58,247 nucleotides of DNA, taken from Lingula anatina. Taxonomy: Eukaryota; Brachiopoda; Lingulata; Lingulida; Lingulidae. The DNA is taken from contig NW_019773737.1 of NCBI RefSeq assembly GCF_001039355.2, forward strand, positions 429,031-487,277. Reading direction: 5' to 3'. Below the pieces are notes generated by a model. That model did not search any database, was not told the origin of the DNA, and worked only from the letters and a program-made list of their open reading frames with translations. Made by a program: the position numbers and the translations under genes. Positions 24,218 through 36,898 of this stretch are shown piece after piece (within the stretch, counting starts at the first letter, position 1; every line of letters begins with the position of its first letter).

Positions 24218-25827
24218 AAAAATTATCCTCAGGTGAATGCAACTATATTTCATTTGCAACGCTAGTAAGTATCATAAAATGTGACTTGATCTATGACATT
24301 CACTATTTAATAACACATGACATAAAAACAAACAGGCAGCTCACCTTTAAATTACTTGTCCAATGACCATGCTCATTATGCTGTTAACAAGGCAAAGACC
24401 CAATTGGGGTGTGGTCTGGGCCACTAAAGGAGTGGTTTAGATTGGGATCTGGCCTGTGCCATGTATATAATAAACCCTCAAGAGGCCCAGTGAAATATCT
24501 TTTCTACATGTATATAGATTGTCCAGAATTTATACGTATGATAAAAAATTAATATACAAATTACACATGTATAATTTGACAGAGGAAGAGATGAAGATGG
24601 CCTTGCAGTAACACGTCAAACTTTAAGATAAAAAATCAATTGAAATACAGCAAATTATCACGCAGATTGAATTGTATGACAGGGTACCACATACACATAC
24701 ACAGCGTGATATAGATGAAATAAAATATATATTAAAAGCCTTTTGAAACCTAACCATGCAAAACTTTCTCTTTCTGTGGGTAGCCGAAGTCAGAAAGACG
24801 GAAAAAACCCGCATTAAAAAGCCAGAATTTCTTCAAAATACTAAATATTTCATACAGTAGGGGAAATGACAACTGGTTGCTTTCTTTGGTGTTTTTATAC
24901 GATTTACTTAAAAAGGTTTCAGTGGATGGAAAATTCCTTTACATGTTTTTATGTATTGAATTATAAATGGCTTCTTCGGTTCAGTGGATGGAAAATTCCT
25001 TTACGCGTTTACATGTGATTTATTAAAAATGACATCTTCATTTCAGTGGACAGAAACTGTTCTATAGTCTCCTTGGGTGATATAGTAACGTGCCGTCCAC
25101 CATCGAGGATTGTTGATAACGATTGTGAGAGGACAGGTACAAAATATGAACACTTTTGTTGCCCCTCGTATTAGGGAAGGGTGTTATTTCACTTTTTTTT
25201 TCAGAAAAGTCAAGGTCTACCCCTCTGAATATATGGAATGGGACATAAGAAGTATAATTAAAAAAATAAAATAAAATTCTAACCCCCTCCCTCTAACCCC
25301 CTGTACATACCTCCTGGAGTTAAATATTCCCAAATGTAGCGGTTTTGGACGTTTGGTAAAGTGTGTAATATTGTAAATAAAATAAAATGCTCACCAATGA
25401 TAATATATTATGTTTGCAGTATGGAGTATATGTTTCCAATATGTACATTCCATAGAAATCATTTTATGTGTTCTTGGAAGTTGAAAAATATGAAATAACT
25501 CACATTTGAGCGACTTTTGCAATATTACATGCATATGCTTACGTACATTTACTTGCAACTGCCTATTTGTGCACCAATGAACCCCGAATCTTGTATAGTC
25601 ATAGTTAACTATTTCTATATTAGTATTATTATTAAAAACTTAAACATCAATGTATTTCATTTAGAAATTCACGATGAATACCTGCTTCAGGAGAAACTGG
25701 AACAATTTAAGCTTTTTTTTTTTTTTTTTTGGCTTCATGTATCTGTCCAGCTGTTTACATTTGAACTGATATACATCTGTCACTATAGGCTGGTAAAATC
25801 ACAATTTTCAAAATCACTGAAAAAACG

Positions 25828-25828
25828 N
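25828..25828. other. Single undetermined base at the junction of two near-identical copies
   Basis: A lone N. The left side ends at the position that corresponds to 34367 of copy 2, and the right side starts at the position that corresponds to 17908 of copy 1. This fits two overlapping allelic contigs placed end to end. Confidence 0.8.
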
Positions 25829-26595
25829 TTTTTCCACTTATAGCGCTACATGTTTCGGTGAAAGTGCACGGCGACGGCGACGACAGACGCAGGTGACGGC
25901 TATATATACAGACACATCTGTGTCTGTACATAAAAACAGACATGGCATAAAAGGTCTTCCTGTCGGTAACATGGCGTCCCAACTTTCTGGGGAACATATA
26001 TGTTAATTTGAAATTAAAGCGTAGCAGAGGGATTCTCGTTAATGTGGCACAGCGTCAATTAACAAGCGTACTTCAAAATATCTTATGTAGCTCTTTGATG
26101 AGTATTATTTAGTATTATATCTATACATTGTGTACCTTATCCAAGATTCCTCTATCTTTTTAAGCAGCCATTAATTCTACCCATTCCGTACTGATGTCAC
26201 TGGATTTTTTAATGAATTTAGTACGTAATGTGCCTACATAACATTTACCTGTATACATCATAATAAATTTCTTCTACATATTCCATTGTTCAAAAATATT
26301 TTGACATCTCTATTATCACCTGTTTTGGTTTACAGATTATCACATCACGGATGTAAGCCCTTTCTAAATAGCGTCATTAATAACAGTATGACGATATCAT
26401 TAGCTGCGCCAAGGAGGTAATATTTTCACCTTTGGATCCGTTTCTCTATTTGTTACCCTATTAATGTTCTTTTTAGTAGCTTTAGTGAAGTTTAATGGGT
26501 TATAGGCTAAAATAAGTCATCAACGATAATTATACATAATAAGCAGTTAACGGTAGGTTATATTCGCAATGTAAGTAGCAAGGTAATTTACTTAC

Positions 26596-26812
26596 TCCAA
26601 CATGAGTAGTGTCTGTTAGGCAGTATCACGGTACCGAGCGCCTGCGCATCGCTGGCAGACACATTATCTGCTACTGCCCTGGCATTATTCATCCGATTTT
26701 GTTCCGCCGTAGTGAGGTTATACATGTAAAAGGCTGCACCCTGGCCAAAGAGGGTCGACACCGTTGTCCAACCGACGATCATAAGCAGCGCCAAGCCCCT
26801 TAGTCCTGTCAT
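26596..26812 (-). CDS. Signal-peptide exon 1, probably of vWD gene C
   Basis: Minus strand, ATG at 26812-26810, ending at 26596 before a GTAAGT donor. The 72 residues plus one base start MTGLRGLALLMIVGW, a clear hydrophobic signal peptide, and end in NRHYSCW. The ATG is chosen because the more upstream in-frame ATG (26908) lies within the TATA box region. The phase-1 end matches the phase needed by exon 2 of gene C at 14058, and the length resembles exon 1 of A and B. The join would imply an intron of 12.5 kb across two unknown bases, so it is inferred and not shown. In copy 1 of the duplication the whole exon, donor and promoter are missing at 18672/18673. Confidence 0.65.
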
Positions 26813-26897
26813 CTTCAAGAAAGTCCCTTTACTCGTCAACTTTAGAGCGTAGAAGCACGAAGAAGCACAAGTGTGCTGCTCTTTCCTCCGTCCGTCG

Positions 26898-26905
26898 TAT
26901 TTATA
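26898..26905 (-). promoter_or_regulatory. TATA box before exon 1 of gene C
   Basis: TATAAATA on the minus strand, about 86-93 bp before the ATG at 26812. It lies inside the 370-bp block absent from copy 1. Confidence 0.7.
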
Positions 26906-27151
26906 CATCTTTGTAAGGCGTGGTCACGTATTTTTTCGCCACGTTGGAACAACTTGCGCACGCATGCGCACTTATCAGTCTCAAGTTATCTTTTCAAAAC
27001 GGGCGTGGGCTGATACAGAGGAGTTGAGGTCTTTAAATTAAATAAATAAGTAATATACCGGGATCCATATCTTGTTTCTGGAAGTCGGCATTTACCATAA
27101 ACTTTAAAGCAAGATCTAGCCAGAGAAGAATTTCATCAGCTGTGTTAAGTT

Positions 27152-27338
27152 ATAAGAATGATGTGAATTTTTCTTCAGTCAACAGCTAATACTGAGCAAG
27201 TATACCTCCTGAGTAGAGGCTATTCACCTGGATAGCCTCATTCCCTGAAGAAGATGTCCTGATAGACATCAAAATATTGGAGGTAAAACCTATCTCAATA
27301 TTAGCTGTTGACTGAAGAAAAATTCACATCATTCTTAT
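27152..27338. repeat. Foldback element with hammerhead-like core, copy 2
   Basis: Same element as 18866-19049. Here the outer arms are a perfect 39-bp inverted repeat (27152-27190 against 27300-27338). The GAAA of copy 1 reads AAAA after the GACATC stem. Confidence 0.7.
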
Positions 27339-29262
27339 GATCTAGCCATCTTTGCCATTTGACGGTTCGTGGGAATTCTGTTATTTCAGCTGTTTGTTGA
27401 AATGTGTCAAATGATATATTACAAGTTATCTGAGGCTCATTAATTTAGCATATCAAATGAAACTTTAAAAAAAAGTTAAATTTTGTGATTATTATTATTT
27501 TTTTTTTTTTTTTGGGGGGGGGGGGGTGGCGGTGGTGCGCACGTGTTTGTGCGCACTCCAGTCACCGACCACAAGTGAGAAAAAACTTCTTCTATCTTGC
27601 CTAAACAAAGCGGAAAAATTATGCTATCATTTAGCTTAAAGGCTAATTCTTAGATCTCCTATGGATGCCAGTTCAATGTTGGCCTAAATTGTCTAAGCTG
27701 CTACATGTAGGTGAATTCGATCTTTTCCGCTTTACATTCTGCGTTACTATAACCACCCTTGGAGAATTTAGAAAATTTTCCATCTACTGAAACGAGCCAT
27801 TTATAATTAAATCACATAAAAACATGTTAGGGAATTTTCCATCCACTGAAACGTAGAATCTTTTTTTTATGTTAATCATATAAAAACAGGAAAGAAAATC
27901 ACCAGTTATGATTTCCCCTATTGTATAAAATATTTAGTATTTTGAAGACATTCGACTCTGTCAATGCGGGTTTTTTTCCGTCTTTCAGTCTTCGTCTAAT
28001 CACAGAAAGAGACATTTTGCCTGGTTTGGTTACAAAAAAAAGGCTTTTAATTCCCATCTTATTACATCTATAGCACTCTGTTTACGTGTCCTTCCCTGTC
28101 ATTCAATATGTGTTATAGATTGTCTTGTATTTCAACTAATTTTATTTTAAGATATACTACCAGTAGTTTGACTTGTTAATGCCAAGTCATCTTCGTCTAT
28201 TCCTCCATTTACTCACTGTGGTATACATATACCCATGGTTATATCCTCATTCGGCTTTTCATAACCGCCAAAGCCGCCAGTTTTCCAGTCTTTTTCATCT
28301 CGAGAGTCTCTTTCATCTCGAGATAAAACGTACTGATCATGGAAGAAATAAAACACTCCTCCACTTCTTGTCTCTTACGCTTCATTGCTTTTATCCTTCA
28401 GTTTAAAATCGTCTGCCATCTCTCTCGACTTCTATTTACCTCAACTTCTTTATTACCAGTGAGAGAGGGGGCACTGTGTACATGTATGAGAAGAAATGGA
28501 GGGGTAAGTTTAAAACCATGAAGTATATTGTTAATTAATTGAAGGAAGATATATTCAGAACCCATCAAATCATGGACGTACAAAATGCAGCACTAGGAAC
28601 AGTAGAGCGAGGAACATTTTGGGTTGATCATTTTCACTTCTGCCTCCCTTTAAACAACAATCATTACATGTATATACATAAAGTTGAAATTTAATTTTTC
28701 AATTTTACAAGCAAAAACTTATCATTCAGATGATGAACCAACTTTACATGCACCTCTGGTAGTTAAAAAAAAACACTGCTGTTTATGTACCATCTTATAG
28801 GATAACTAAGAGAAAACTTTATTTTTACCAGTTGAGACTCCCATTACATTACATTTAACTACACTGAACAGTATACTGTAAAAGACTTAAAAAGCTTGAA
28901 AACGTGGTGTCTCTATACATATGAAATATTTAAACATATAGCAAGGTCTGCCGCTAAAGGAGAAGGAAAGTATTGCTATCTTACAAAGACAAGGGCCCTG
29001 CCTCACTTTTAGACCAATATTTTAGTCTTCCTAGCTACTCGAGATATAAATTAGTATGTAACGCATTGTCCCCGTTTCATTACAATAAAAGTGTCTTGAT
29101 CACGTAAGAGACCAATACTTCCTATTCAGTGAACTTCTGCACATGCAATCTTTTTTGGGGTGTTGTTGTTTACAGTTAAATCAACTTTTGATGTACTGTT
29201 CGTTTGTGACACCGACCAAAGCCTTATGGTGAACCAAGGTTTTGTAGAAAAAGCAGGTCTTA

Positions 29263-29519
29263 GGCTTCGTTCACATGCAATGTCTATTTTCTAAATTCTA
29301 TTTTCTATTTGCGGCATGTCTTATGATCACGGTCTGTGCACTGAATATCCCGCCGCGTAATTACTGGCAGCGCGAGCCAGTTACTATAAGTTACAATAAG
29401 TAACTGGCTCGCGCTGCCAGTAATTACGCGGCGGGATATTCAGTGCACAGACCGTGATCATAAGATAGCGCGAATAGAAAATAGAATTTAGAAAATAGAC
29501 ATTGCATGTGAACGAAGCC
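29263..29519. mobile_element. Palindromic MITE with TTA target duplication
   Basis: Two arms of about 120 bp, starting GGCTTCGTTCACATGCAATG, form an almost complete hairpin with a loop around 29383-29397. They differ mainly in a short internal patch (TGCGGCATGT against CGCGCTAT). TTA flanks both ends (29260-29262 and 29520-29522). Copy 1 of the duplication has a single TTA at 20962-20964, the clean empty site. The GC-rich centre contrasts with its surroundings. Ends and TTA target fit PIF/Harbinger. Confidence 0.9.
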
Positions 29520-31827
29520 TTAGCTTACACCACCTGCACTACACACAAGTTTGCATTAAAATGATACCGCCATTTTAAACGTTGGTAACAAATACCGCTT
29601 CATGGTCGTTCTATACATAAAATAAGTACTGCTGTGGTAAATTCAGCTGACAGTCTGACAGGATTTCTAATCATTTGAAACCAAACTAATTGTTCTGTTG
29701 TCTCGATGTTATAAGTTGGGGTCTGAGTCTACCAGTAGCACCTGTAATGGCAAAAAATTACATACACACAATCAACCGAGTGAGAACAATGAAAGATAAG
29801 CCGTGACAATTTGACTGAAAACAGTGTGTACTTTAAAATGTAGGAGACATAAAAGTTTATTTTAAGCAACAGACGAATGATTTTCTGGGCTGCAGGCTCG
29901 TCAAATTGGCATTTTAACATAGAAGATCATCAGTTGCGATGGTACGAAATAACAATCATACAATTCATTGAGTTACATGTAGACCATTGAAAAATAAGAC
30001 AACCCAATTTGACTGAAAATCCCTATTCAGCAACACTAGGTATCTTATCATCTACGTTTATCAAGCATCTACTTTACTATAGGAGTAGGAGAAAAGAGAC
30101 ATGTGCGTGTAACGTAAAATGCATGAATAATAAAGTATTTTTAAATATCAACATGTTGTATAGCAAAAATGAGGCCATAATGCACTAATGATGATGAGAA
30201 AAAATTTGTCAATTAAGTGTATCAGAAGTATGACCATTATATTTCTATTCAGCTTCTATGGTCTACGTCCGTTTATGCACCTTAGGGTTCCTTATCTTAC
30301 CTTAAGTCTAGATCTCATATTAGAGAAGTATATTTGGATGTATGATACAGCAAATTTAATATCCATTTCACTTTGATAATAGATACTTTACAATAACAAA
30401 AGACAACTTGTTGATAGAAATATCTTAACAAATGGCTAGGCCAGGGCCCCCTATACAGCGCACATAAAATGACACTTAAAAACATGTACAACATTGCATT
30501 GGATATATACTTTGATCTAGATTTTTCGCGTAATCTATAAACAAATTTTGTCTTTTGTTATTGTGAATTATGTATTATCCTTGTGAAATGTATATTAAAT
30601 GTGTTGTATCAAAAATCCATTTATTTTTCTCATGTATAGGATCTAGAGTATTGGTAGAACAAAGAACGTTGTCCCTAAAAAGATAAAACAAGCTGAATAG
30701 ATATTTTCCCCATTATACGTGGCACATTATGCTCTTCTTATACAGCTCGGTGATTTTAGAATAAGTTTTAATAAATAATCATACATGTCCTTTACGTTAC
30801 ACAAACATGTCTGCTTTTTCCCCATTTCTATAGTAAAGCAGATGTTAAATAAATTCAAGGATAAGACAGTGTTGAGTTCACATTTTCAGTTAAATTGGGA
30901 TGTCTTATATTTCAGTGTTCTAACTCAGCGGATTATATATTTGTGATGGTCTGCTACAGTAAGGTGCATTGAACCAAGAGTTAATCTAACTGTAAAGGCC
31001 AATAGTAAATAATGCATGTGCAGAAGTTTATTTTATAGGAAGTTTTGGTCTGTAACACCCCATTCCCATACCTAGATCGTTTCGGCACCACTGTCAGCTA
31101 ACGCCCGATTGACAGGTATTACACGCAAGACGATTTGTCTTCAGTGTATTTGGGTGACCTTTTGGAAACTTAATAATTCTCTTCTTATTGTTTGGGGGGG
31201 GGGGGGGGGGTGTGAGAGAGTGACCGTTCAGATTTCCAGTGTTTGGCAACATGATAAAGCTTCACATACTGATGTATATCTTGGGTCAACAAGATTAAAG
31301 ATCTTACCGGTAGACTTTGTTATCTATGTAAATATTTCATATATATGGAGGTACCACACAGCTTCCTTAAGATTATCTGTTATAATATACTGTATATAGT
31401 GCATTTTAATGTAATATAATGTAATGGGATTTTCAGCCTGTAACATCTGGTTTTCAATTAGTTCTCTCACAAGATGGTGTATTACAACAATGTTTTATAA
31501 TTAACCAATGGTGTCATCAGTCATGCAGTGTAGGCCAATCTTCAGTGTTTTTGCTTGTCATCAAATTCATTGCAAATTTATGTGTACAGGGTAAATACAG
31601 GGAGTGTAAATGATCAACCAGCTCTGCTGTTTTTAGTGTTACATTTTGCATTTCCATGATTTGAAGGGTTCTGAATGTGTTTTGTTTTTTTCAAGGTAAT
31701 AATAGTACAGTTTGGAGTTTTAAAATTATTTCCCCTTCATTTTTTCTCATACAAATAAAAAGTTGTCCAGTAAGTTGTGGTGTTATTATTATCACTTTTA
31801 AGAGCTCCGTCAGTATTCAAATTTCCG

Positions 31828-31829
<2 letters not shown>

Positions 31830-31881
<52 letters not shown>
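31830..31881. repeat. (AT)n microsatellite
   Basis: Longer allele or paralogue of the array at 23285-23325. Confidence 0.95.
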
Positions 31882-31883
<2 letters not shown>

Positions 31884-32552
31884 TGGCCCCGACCACATCG
31901 CAATTGGATCTTTGCATTGTTAACAGCAAAATGAGCATGCTAATTGGCCAAGTAATTTACAGGTGAGCTGCCAGTTTCTTTATATGGCACGTGTACTTAA
32001 ATAGGGAATAACAGCATGGAATAACACATACACATAAATCATTTTGGGAAAATATAGGAAACAAATATATTGGTAACATGCTAATCTTACATCATTTAAG
32101 GATTTTTTTATGTTTAAAATAATACCAAATACAATTGTTCAAACCTACACGATTGATGTTGGTCATTTCCCAGTAGTTTTCGGGCCAATTTTTTATCAGG
32201 TACAGTGACTGTGATAATGTAGATCATACATTTTAGCTTGGTTTTTCATGTTAACAGTGTGATCTTGTTCCATGCTGTCATAGTTTAAGATGTACACTAA
32301 GTGAAAGAAAACAATGAACTCAATATTTTTGTTACTTGGATAAAATACATTTTTTTTGTAATTAAAATGACCACTTTACTCTTGTAAAAACAGGCTTTCA
32401 TAAAATTTATACACATGAACATTGCTAGCTTTGATTTAACAGTCCTTTACTAAATATTTTAATCAATGTATTTTGATATCTGTATTACAGTGTATTAATT
32501 TTAAAATTAAAATGCTTTCCCTTTAAAAATGTATGCAATAATTACCTTCAGC

Positions 32553-32766
32553 AAGGAGCTTATGTTTTCTCCCATGTTTGTTTCCCTGTCTGTCTGACAT
32601 CAACATAACTCAAAAAGTTATGGATGGATTTCGATGGACTTCTCGGGTGGGCCAAGGAACAGTGGATTAGTTTTCGGTGGTGATCTGGATCAATCAATAA
32701 TCAATAATAATAAAAAATCACTGCTTTGGTGGAGGTCTGTGCTCTTGGAGCACTTTTCTAGTTTTT
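32553..32766. repeat. Interspersed repeat, second copy
   Basis: Paralogue of 24000-24217 within copy 2 of the 8-kb unit, same orientation. Confidence 0.55.
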
Positions 32767-34367
32767 AAAAATTTTCCTCAGGTGAATGCAACTATATTTC
32801 ATTTTTAACACCAGTAAGTATCATAAAATGTGCCTTGATCTATGACATTCACTATTTAATAACACATGACATAAAAACAAACTGGCAACTCACCTTTAAA
32901 TTACTTGTAGAAATGAACATGCTCATTATGCTGTTAACAAGGCAAAGACCCAATTGGGGTGTGGCCTGGGCCACTAAAGGAGTGGTTTAGATTGGGATCT
33001 GGCCTGTGACATGTATATAATAAACCTTCAAGAGGCCCAGTGAAATATCTTTTCTACATGTATATAGATTGTCCAGAATTTCTCCGTATGATAAAAAAAT
33101 TAATATACAAATTACACATGTATAATTTGATAGAGGAAGAGATGAAGATGGCCTTGCAGTAACACGTCAAACTTTAAGATAAAAAAAAATCAATTGAAAT
33201 ACAGCAAATTATCAAACAGATTGAATTGTATGACAGGGTACCACATACACAGCGTGATATAGATGAAATAAAATATATATTAAAAGCCTTTTGAAACCTA
33301 ACCATGCAAAACTTTCTCTTTCTGTGGGTAGACGAAGGCAGAAGGAAAAAACCCGCATTAAAAAGCCAGAATTTCTTCAAAATACTAAATATTTCATACA
33401 GTAGGGGAAATGACAACTGGTAGCTTTCTTTGGTGTTTTTATACGATTTACTTAAAACGGTTTCAGTGGATGGAAAATTCCTTTACATGTTTTTGTGAAT
33501 TGAATTATAAATGGCTTCTTCGGTTCAGTGGATGGAAAATTCCTTTACGCGTTTACATGTGATTTATTAAAAATGACATCTTCATTTCAGTGGACAGAAA
33601 CTGTTCTATAGTCTCCTTGGGTGATATAGTAACGTTCCGTCCACCATCGAGGATTGTTGATAATGATTTGTGAGAGGACAGGTACAAAATATGAACACTT
33701 TTGTTGCCCCTCGTATTAGGGAAGGGTGTTATTTCACTTTTTTTTCAGAAAAGTCAAGGTCTACCCCTCTGAATATATGGAATGGGACATAAGAAGTATA
33801 ATTAGAAAAATAGAATAAAATTCTAACCCCCTCCCTCTAACCCCCTGTACATACCCCCTGGAGTTAAATATTCCCAAATGTAGCGGTTTTGGACGTTTGG
33901 TAAAGTGTGTAATATTGTAAATAAAATAAAATGCTCACCAATGATAATATATTATGTTTGCAGTATGGAGTATTTGTTTCCAATATGTACATTCCATAGA
34001 AATCATCTTATGTGTTCTTGGAAGTTGAAAAATATGAAATAACTCACATTTGAGCGACTTTTGCAATATTACATGCATATGCTTACGTACATTTACTTGC
34101 AACTGCCTATTTGTGCACCAATGAACCCCGAATCTTGTATAGTCATAGTTAACTATTTCTATATTAGTATTATTATTAAAAACTTAAACATCAATGTATT
34201 TCATTTAGAAATTCAGGATGACTACCTGCTTCAGGAGAAACTGGAACAATTTAAGTTTTTTTTTTTTTTTTTTGCTTCATGTATCTGTCCAGCTGTTTAC
34301 ATTTGAACTGATATACATCTGTCACTATAGGCTGGTAAAATCACAGTTTTCAAAATCACTGAAAAAA

Positions 34368-35460
34368 AGCCCTAACAAGTGTTTCATCATCAGCAATTAA
34401 ATGACCCATACTTTGTACTGTTCCTTTTCATATGTTTTAGGGTTGTAAACATATTATTCTTATGTTACCACTGTTATTATTACATTTGAAATGGAATTTG
34501 GTTACCTTGTGTGTTGATAGTTAATTGTCAAGCTTGATGGAGAAGCCAAAATCTCAGTTAGTCAAAACAAGGAGTGATGTGATCTCTAAAGTTGTGTTGG
34601 ATGTAAATTGTAAAGAACAATAAGAAATATCCTCACATCAAGCAAACAATGGGAGATTATCTTAAGATTATGAAAAATGATCTTTGTTCTTTATGTATGC
34701 AGACAGAATGCAAGCACTATCATAAACTGAGACCAGCAATGAGGCTGCCTTTGGAATAGCCAATGTCTGCATGTCCAAGAATATATTTCTTCTCTTTGAG
34801 TAGAATATTTCCAACAGAATGATGTTGTATAATAATACATTGAAGGAACTAATGAAGCTGTGTTGCAGATTGAAATACATGGATGGAGAAGGATGGATGG
34901 TACATGCATATGATGATGAAGGATCGGGTTCAATCTAAACATGACAAATAATGTTTATAATTAAGTTACATACTTAGCAGGTTTCTTTGTCATATTACGG
35001 TTATTGAAAACATCGTGCTTATGATGTGGCTCGTATGATAAATAGTCTTTGTCAAGTTTTGGTGAACTCCTTCACCCTCATATATCTTCATATATGATCC
35101 GCCACATTTAATTCTTGCACTTCACAGACAGGAACTGCTTCGTAAGTTCCCTGAATATATACATATTCAACATTATTCTATCTCTTTTCAAAGATAGAAA
35201 AACATTCTGAATAAAATATTTGAAAAAAACATCTTCATTTCACACTCACTTGCATGTTCTCCAAGGCAACAAAATGAAGCAAGTGGTTGGTAGATGTCTT
35301 AAAATTGTTATTTTACCAAGTATCTGTAGGCCTGTGCAATATTTTGAACAATATTTTGCAATTATTAAACATTAATATAATTGAAATATATAGTTTATTA
35401 TTAGAATATTGTTTCTGGGGTTGATTTATCATTCAAAAGAGATAATGAACCCCCAAACCC
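34368..35460. other. Non-coding stretch after the 8-kb unit
   Basis: Not shared with the rest of the window as far as I can see. AT-rich; the open frames on the minus strand near 34670-34940 have no family features. Nothing further recognised. Confidence 0.4.
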
Positions 35461-35474
35461 AAACCCCCCCCCCC

Positions 35475-35536
<62 letters not shown>
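35461..35536. repeat. C run followed by a long A run
   Basis: About 13 C followed by roughly 58-60 A. It directly precedes the left edge of duplication copy B at about 35575. Such a run is a likely place for assembly error. Confidence 0.8.
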
Positions 35537-35537
<1 letters not shown>

Positions 35538-36032
35538 GACTTTATATCACGATAAAGGGGTAGGGGTAGGGGTATAACATGAAGATAACACATGTAGAGG
35601 TATTAAGAACCATATTCAACATGTTTCTGCTCAGGTTTTCTACAGCCGCCAACGTATCTTTATTCTCTCATAATTTTAATAATTTTACTGTTTGTGGTGA
35701 TGGAAAAATTACCTGTAACAAGGTGTCGGTGTAATACCCTAGAGTAGTCTCTTTTTTGTCTAATTTTCTCACTGTGTCTTTTATTTTTGATTCAGAAGCA
35801 CTATGGCTTTTCCATTCTTTTCCTCTTCGGTTGTGTGCCAATACCGGGCTCTAGGAAGAGCTCATGTCTTATGTCTGACCCAACACTTCACACATTCAAG
35901 CGTGCCTTGGAACATGAACTTTGCAAGACGACTTGATTTTGTCATTTTCCCCTTACCGTCTGAGAACAGTGTTGTAGTATTATGCTAGAACACTTTTGTA
36001 AGGTAGATGTGAGTTGAAGTACTGTGTTTCAG

Positions 36033-36212
36033 GTACCAGGTATAGCATCAGATAGCCCATGTCCACGGTAGATATCTATAGGACGCCTGGAGTACCAGGT
36101 ATAGCATCATATAGCCCATGTCCACTGTAGATATCTGTAGGACACCTGGAGTACCAGGTATAGCATCAGATAGCCCATGTCCACGGTAGATATCAATAGG
36201 ACACCTGGAGTA
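36033..36212. repeat. 60-bp tandem repeat, three copies, upstream of gene B
   Basis: Three units of exactly 60 bp starting GTACCAGGTATAGCATCA and ending CGCCTGGA or CACCTGGA, with few differences. Each starts with CCAGGTATAG and ends with a loosely complementary stretch. Single versions lie at 42975-43034 and, degenerate, near 6590-6650, so this is a dispersed motif amplified here. Confidence 0.9.
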
Positions 36213-36847
36213 AGTGTTGTTTTCTTTCCAACAGCTATTATCTAGCAGCACTCAAGGAATGTGGGAAGACAGAAACCTAGCCACCAATTTAACGCATTAC
36301 GCATGTGCCATCTGAGCCATTTTTATACTTTCATCAAGTTTCAGCCCTATTGGTGACGTGTGCAATATCATGGCATCTTTCTATCCACCCCTATCATTTG
36401 ACCTACAGACGAGGCGGAGAAAACTGCAGAATTTAGGTCATTGAAAATATGATTCTGTTACTATTAGCTTTTAAAAAGAATTGCTTTTTTATTCCATAAT
36501 CCGACTGAGCTTGTTTATGTTTTTGTTGTCAGGCATAAAAGATCATCAGCCTTGGCGCTTTTTGAATTAATACATTCCATTTCAGAAAACCTTTGTGCAG
36601 ACTTTCATGCCCTGTGCTATTTCACGGTTACCATATGTTTCGACTTCTGTACGGATGGGAACAAACAATATAAAAAAGTGTTAAAACTCTTTTCCACACA
36701 TATTAAGACTAAATAGAATGTTACAATAAAGGGCCACGTGGAAATAAATCATGTTAAAAAATCCCATGACGTCAACATTAATATTCATTAATAAGTCCAT
36801 TGGTTGAGTCTGTTCCCACGTAATGAAAATTGAATGAGCCTGAGAAC

Positions 36848-36855
36848 TATAAAAA
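36848..36855 (+). promoter_or_regulatory. TATA box of gene B
   Basis: TATAAAAA lies 51 bp before the ATG in the block that is conserved with gene A. Confidence 0.8.
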
Positions 36856-36898
36856 GCCCCACACCGCTCGACTGCTGAGATATCTGCTAACCGACATC

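Larger units (their letters stand above)
17908..25827. repeat. 8-kb duplicated unit, copy 1
   Basis: Near-identical in order and sequence to 25829-34367, from TTTTCCACTTAT to AAATCACTGAAAAAA. It lacks a 370-bp segment with exon 1 of gene C (junction at 18672/18673) and the 257-bp palindromic MITE (empty TTA at 20962-20964). The unit is itself built of inverted arms: 19470-19660 is the reverse complement of about 24790-25070, 20812-20850 of 22452-22500, and 23328-23425 of 24331-24426. Its open frames are short and are not coding by any sign seen. Confidence 0.85.
25829..34367. repeat. 8-kb duplicated unit, copy 2
   Basis: Near-identical to copy 1, differing by scattered substitutions, homopolymer length and two clear segments: the 370-bp block with a signal-peptide exon (26592-26961) and a palindromic MITE (29263-29519). 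It has the same nested inverted arms, for example 31883-31980 against 32885-32980. Confidence 0.85.

Noticed and set aside
19883-28521. Identical 77- and 60-residue frames in both 8-kb copies (19883/28173 and 20049/28339)
   Set aside because: Conserved because the copies are near-identical at DNA level. They overlap each other in different frames and have no domain.
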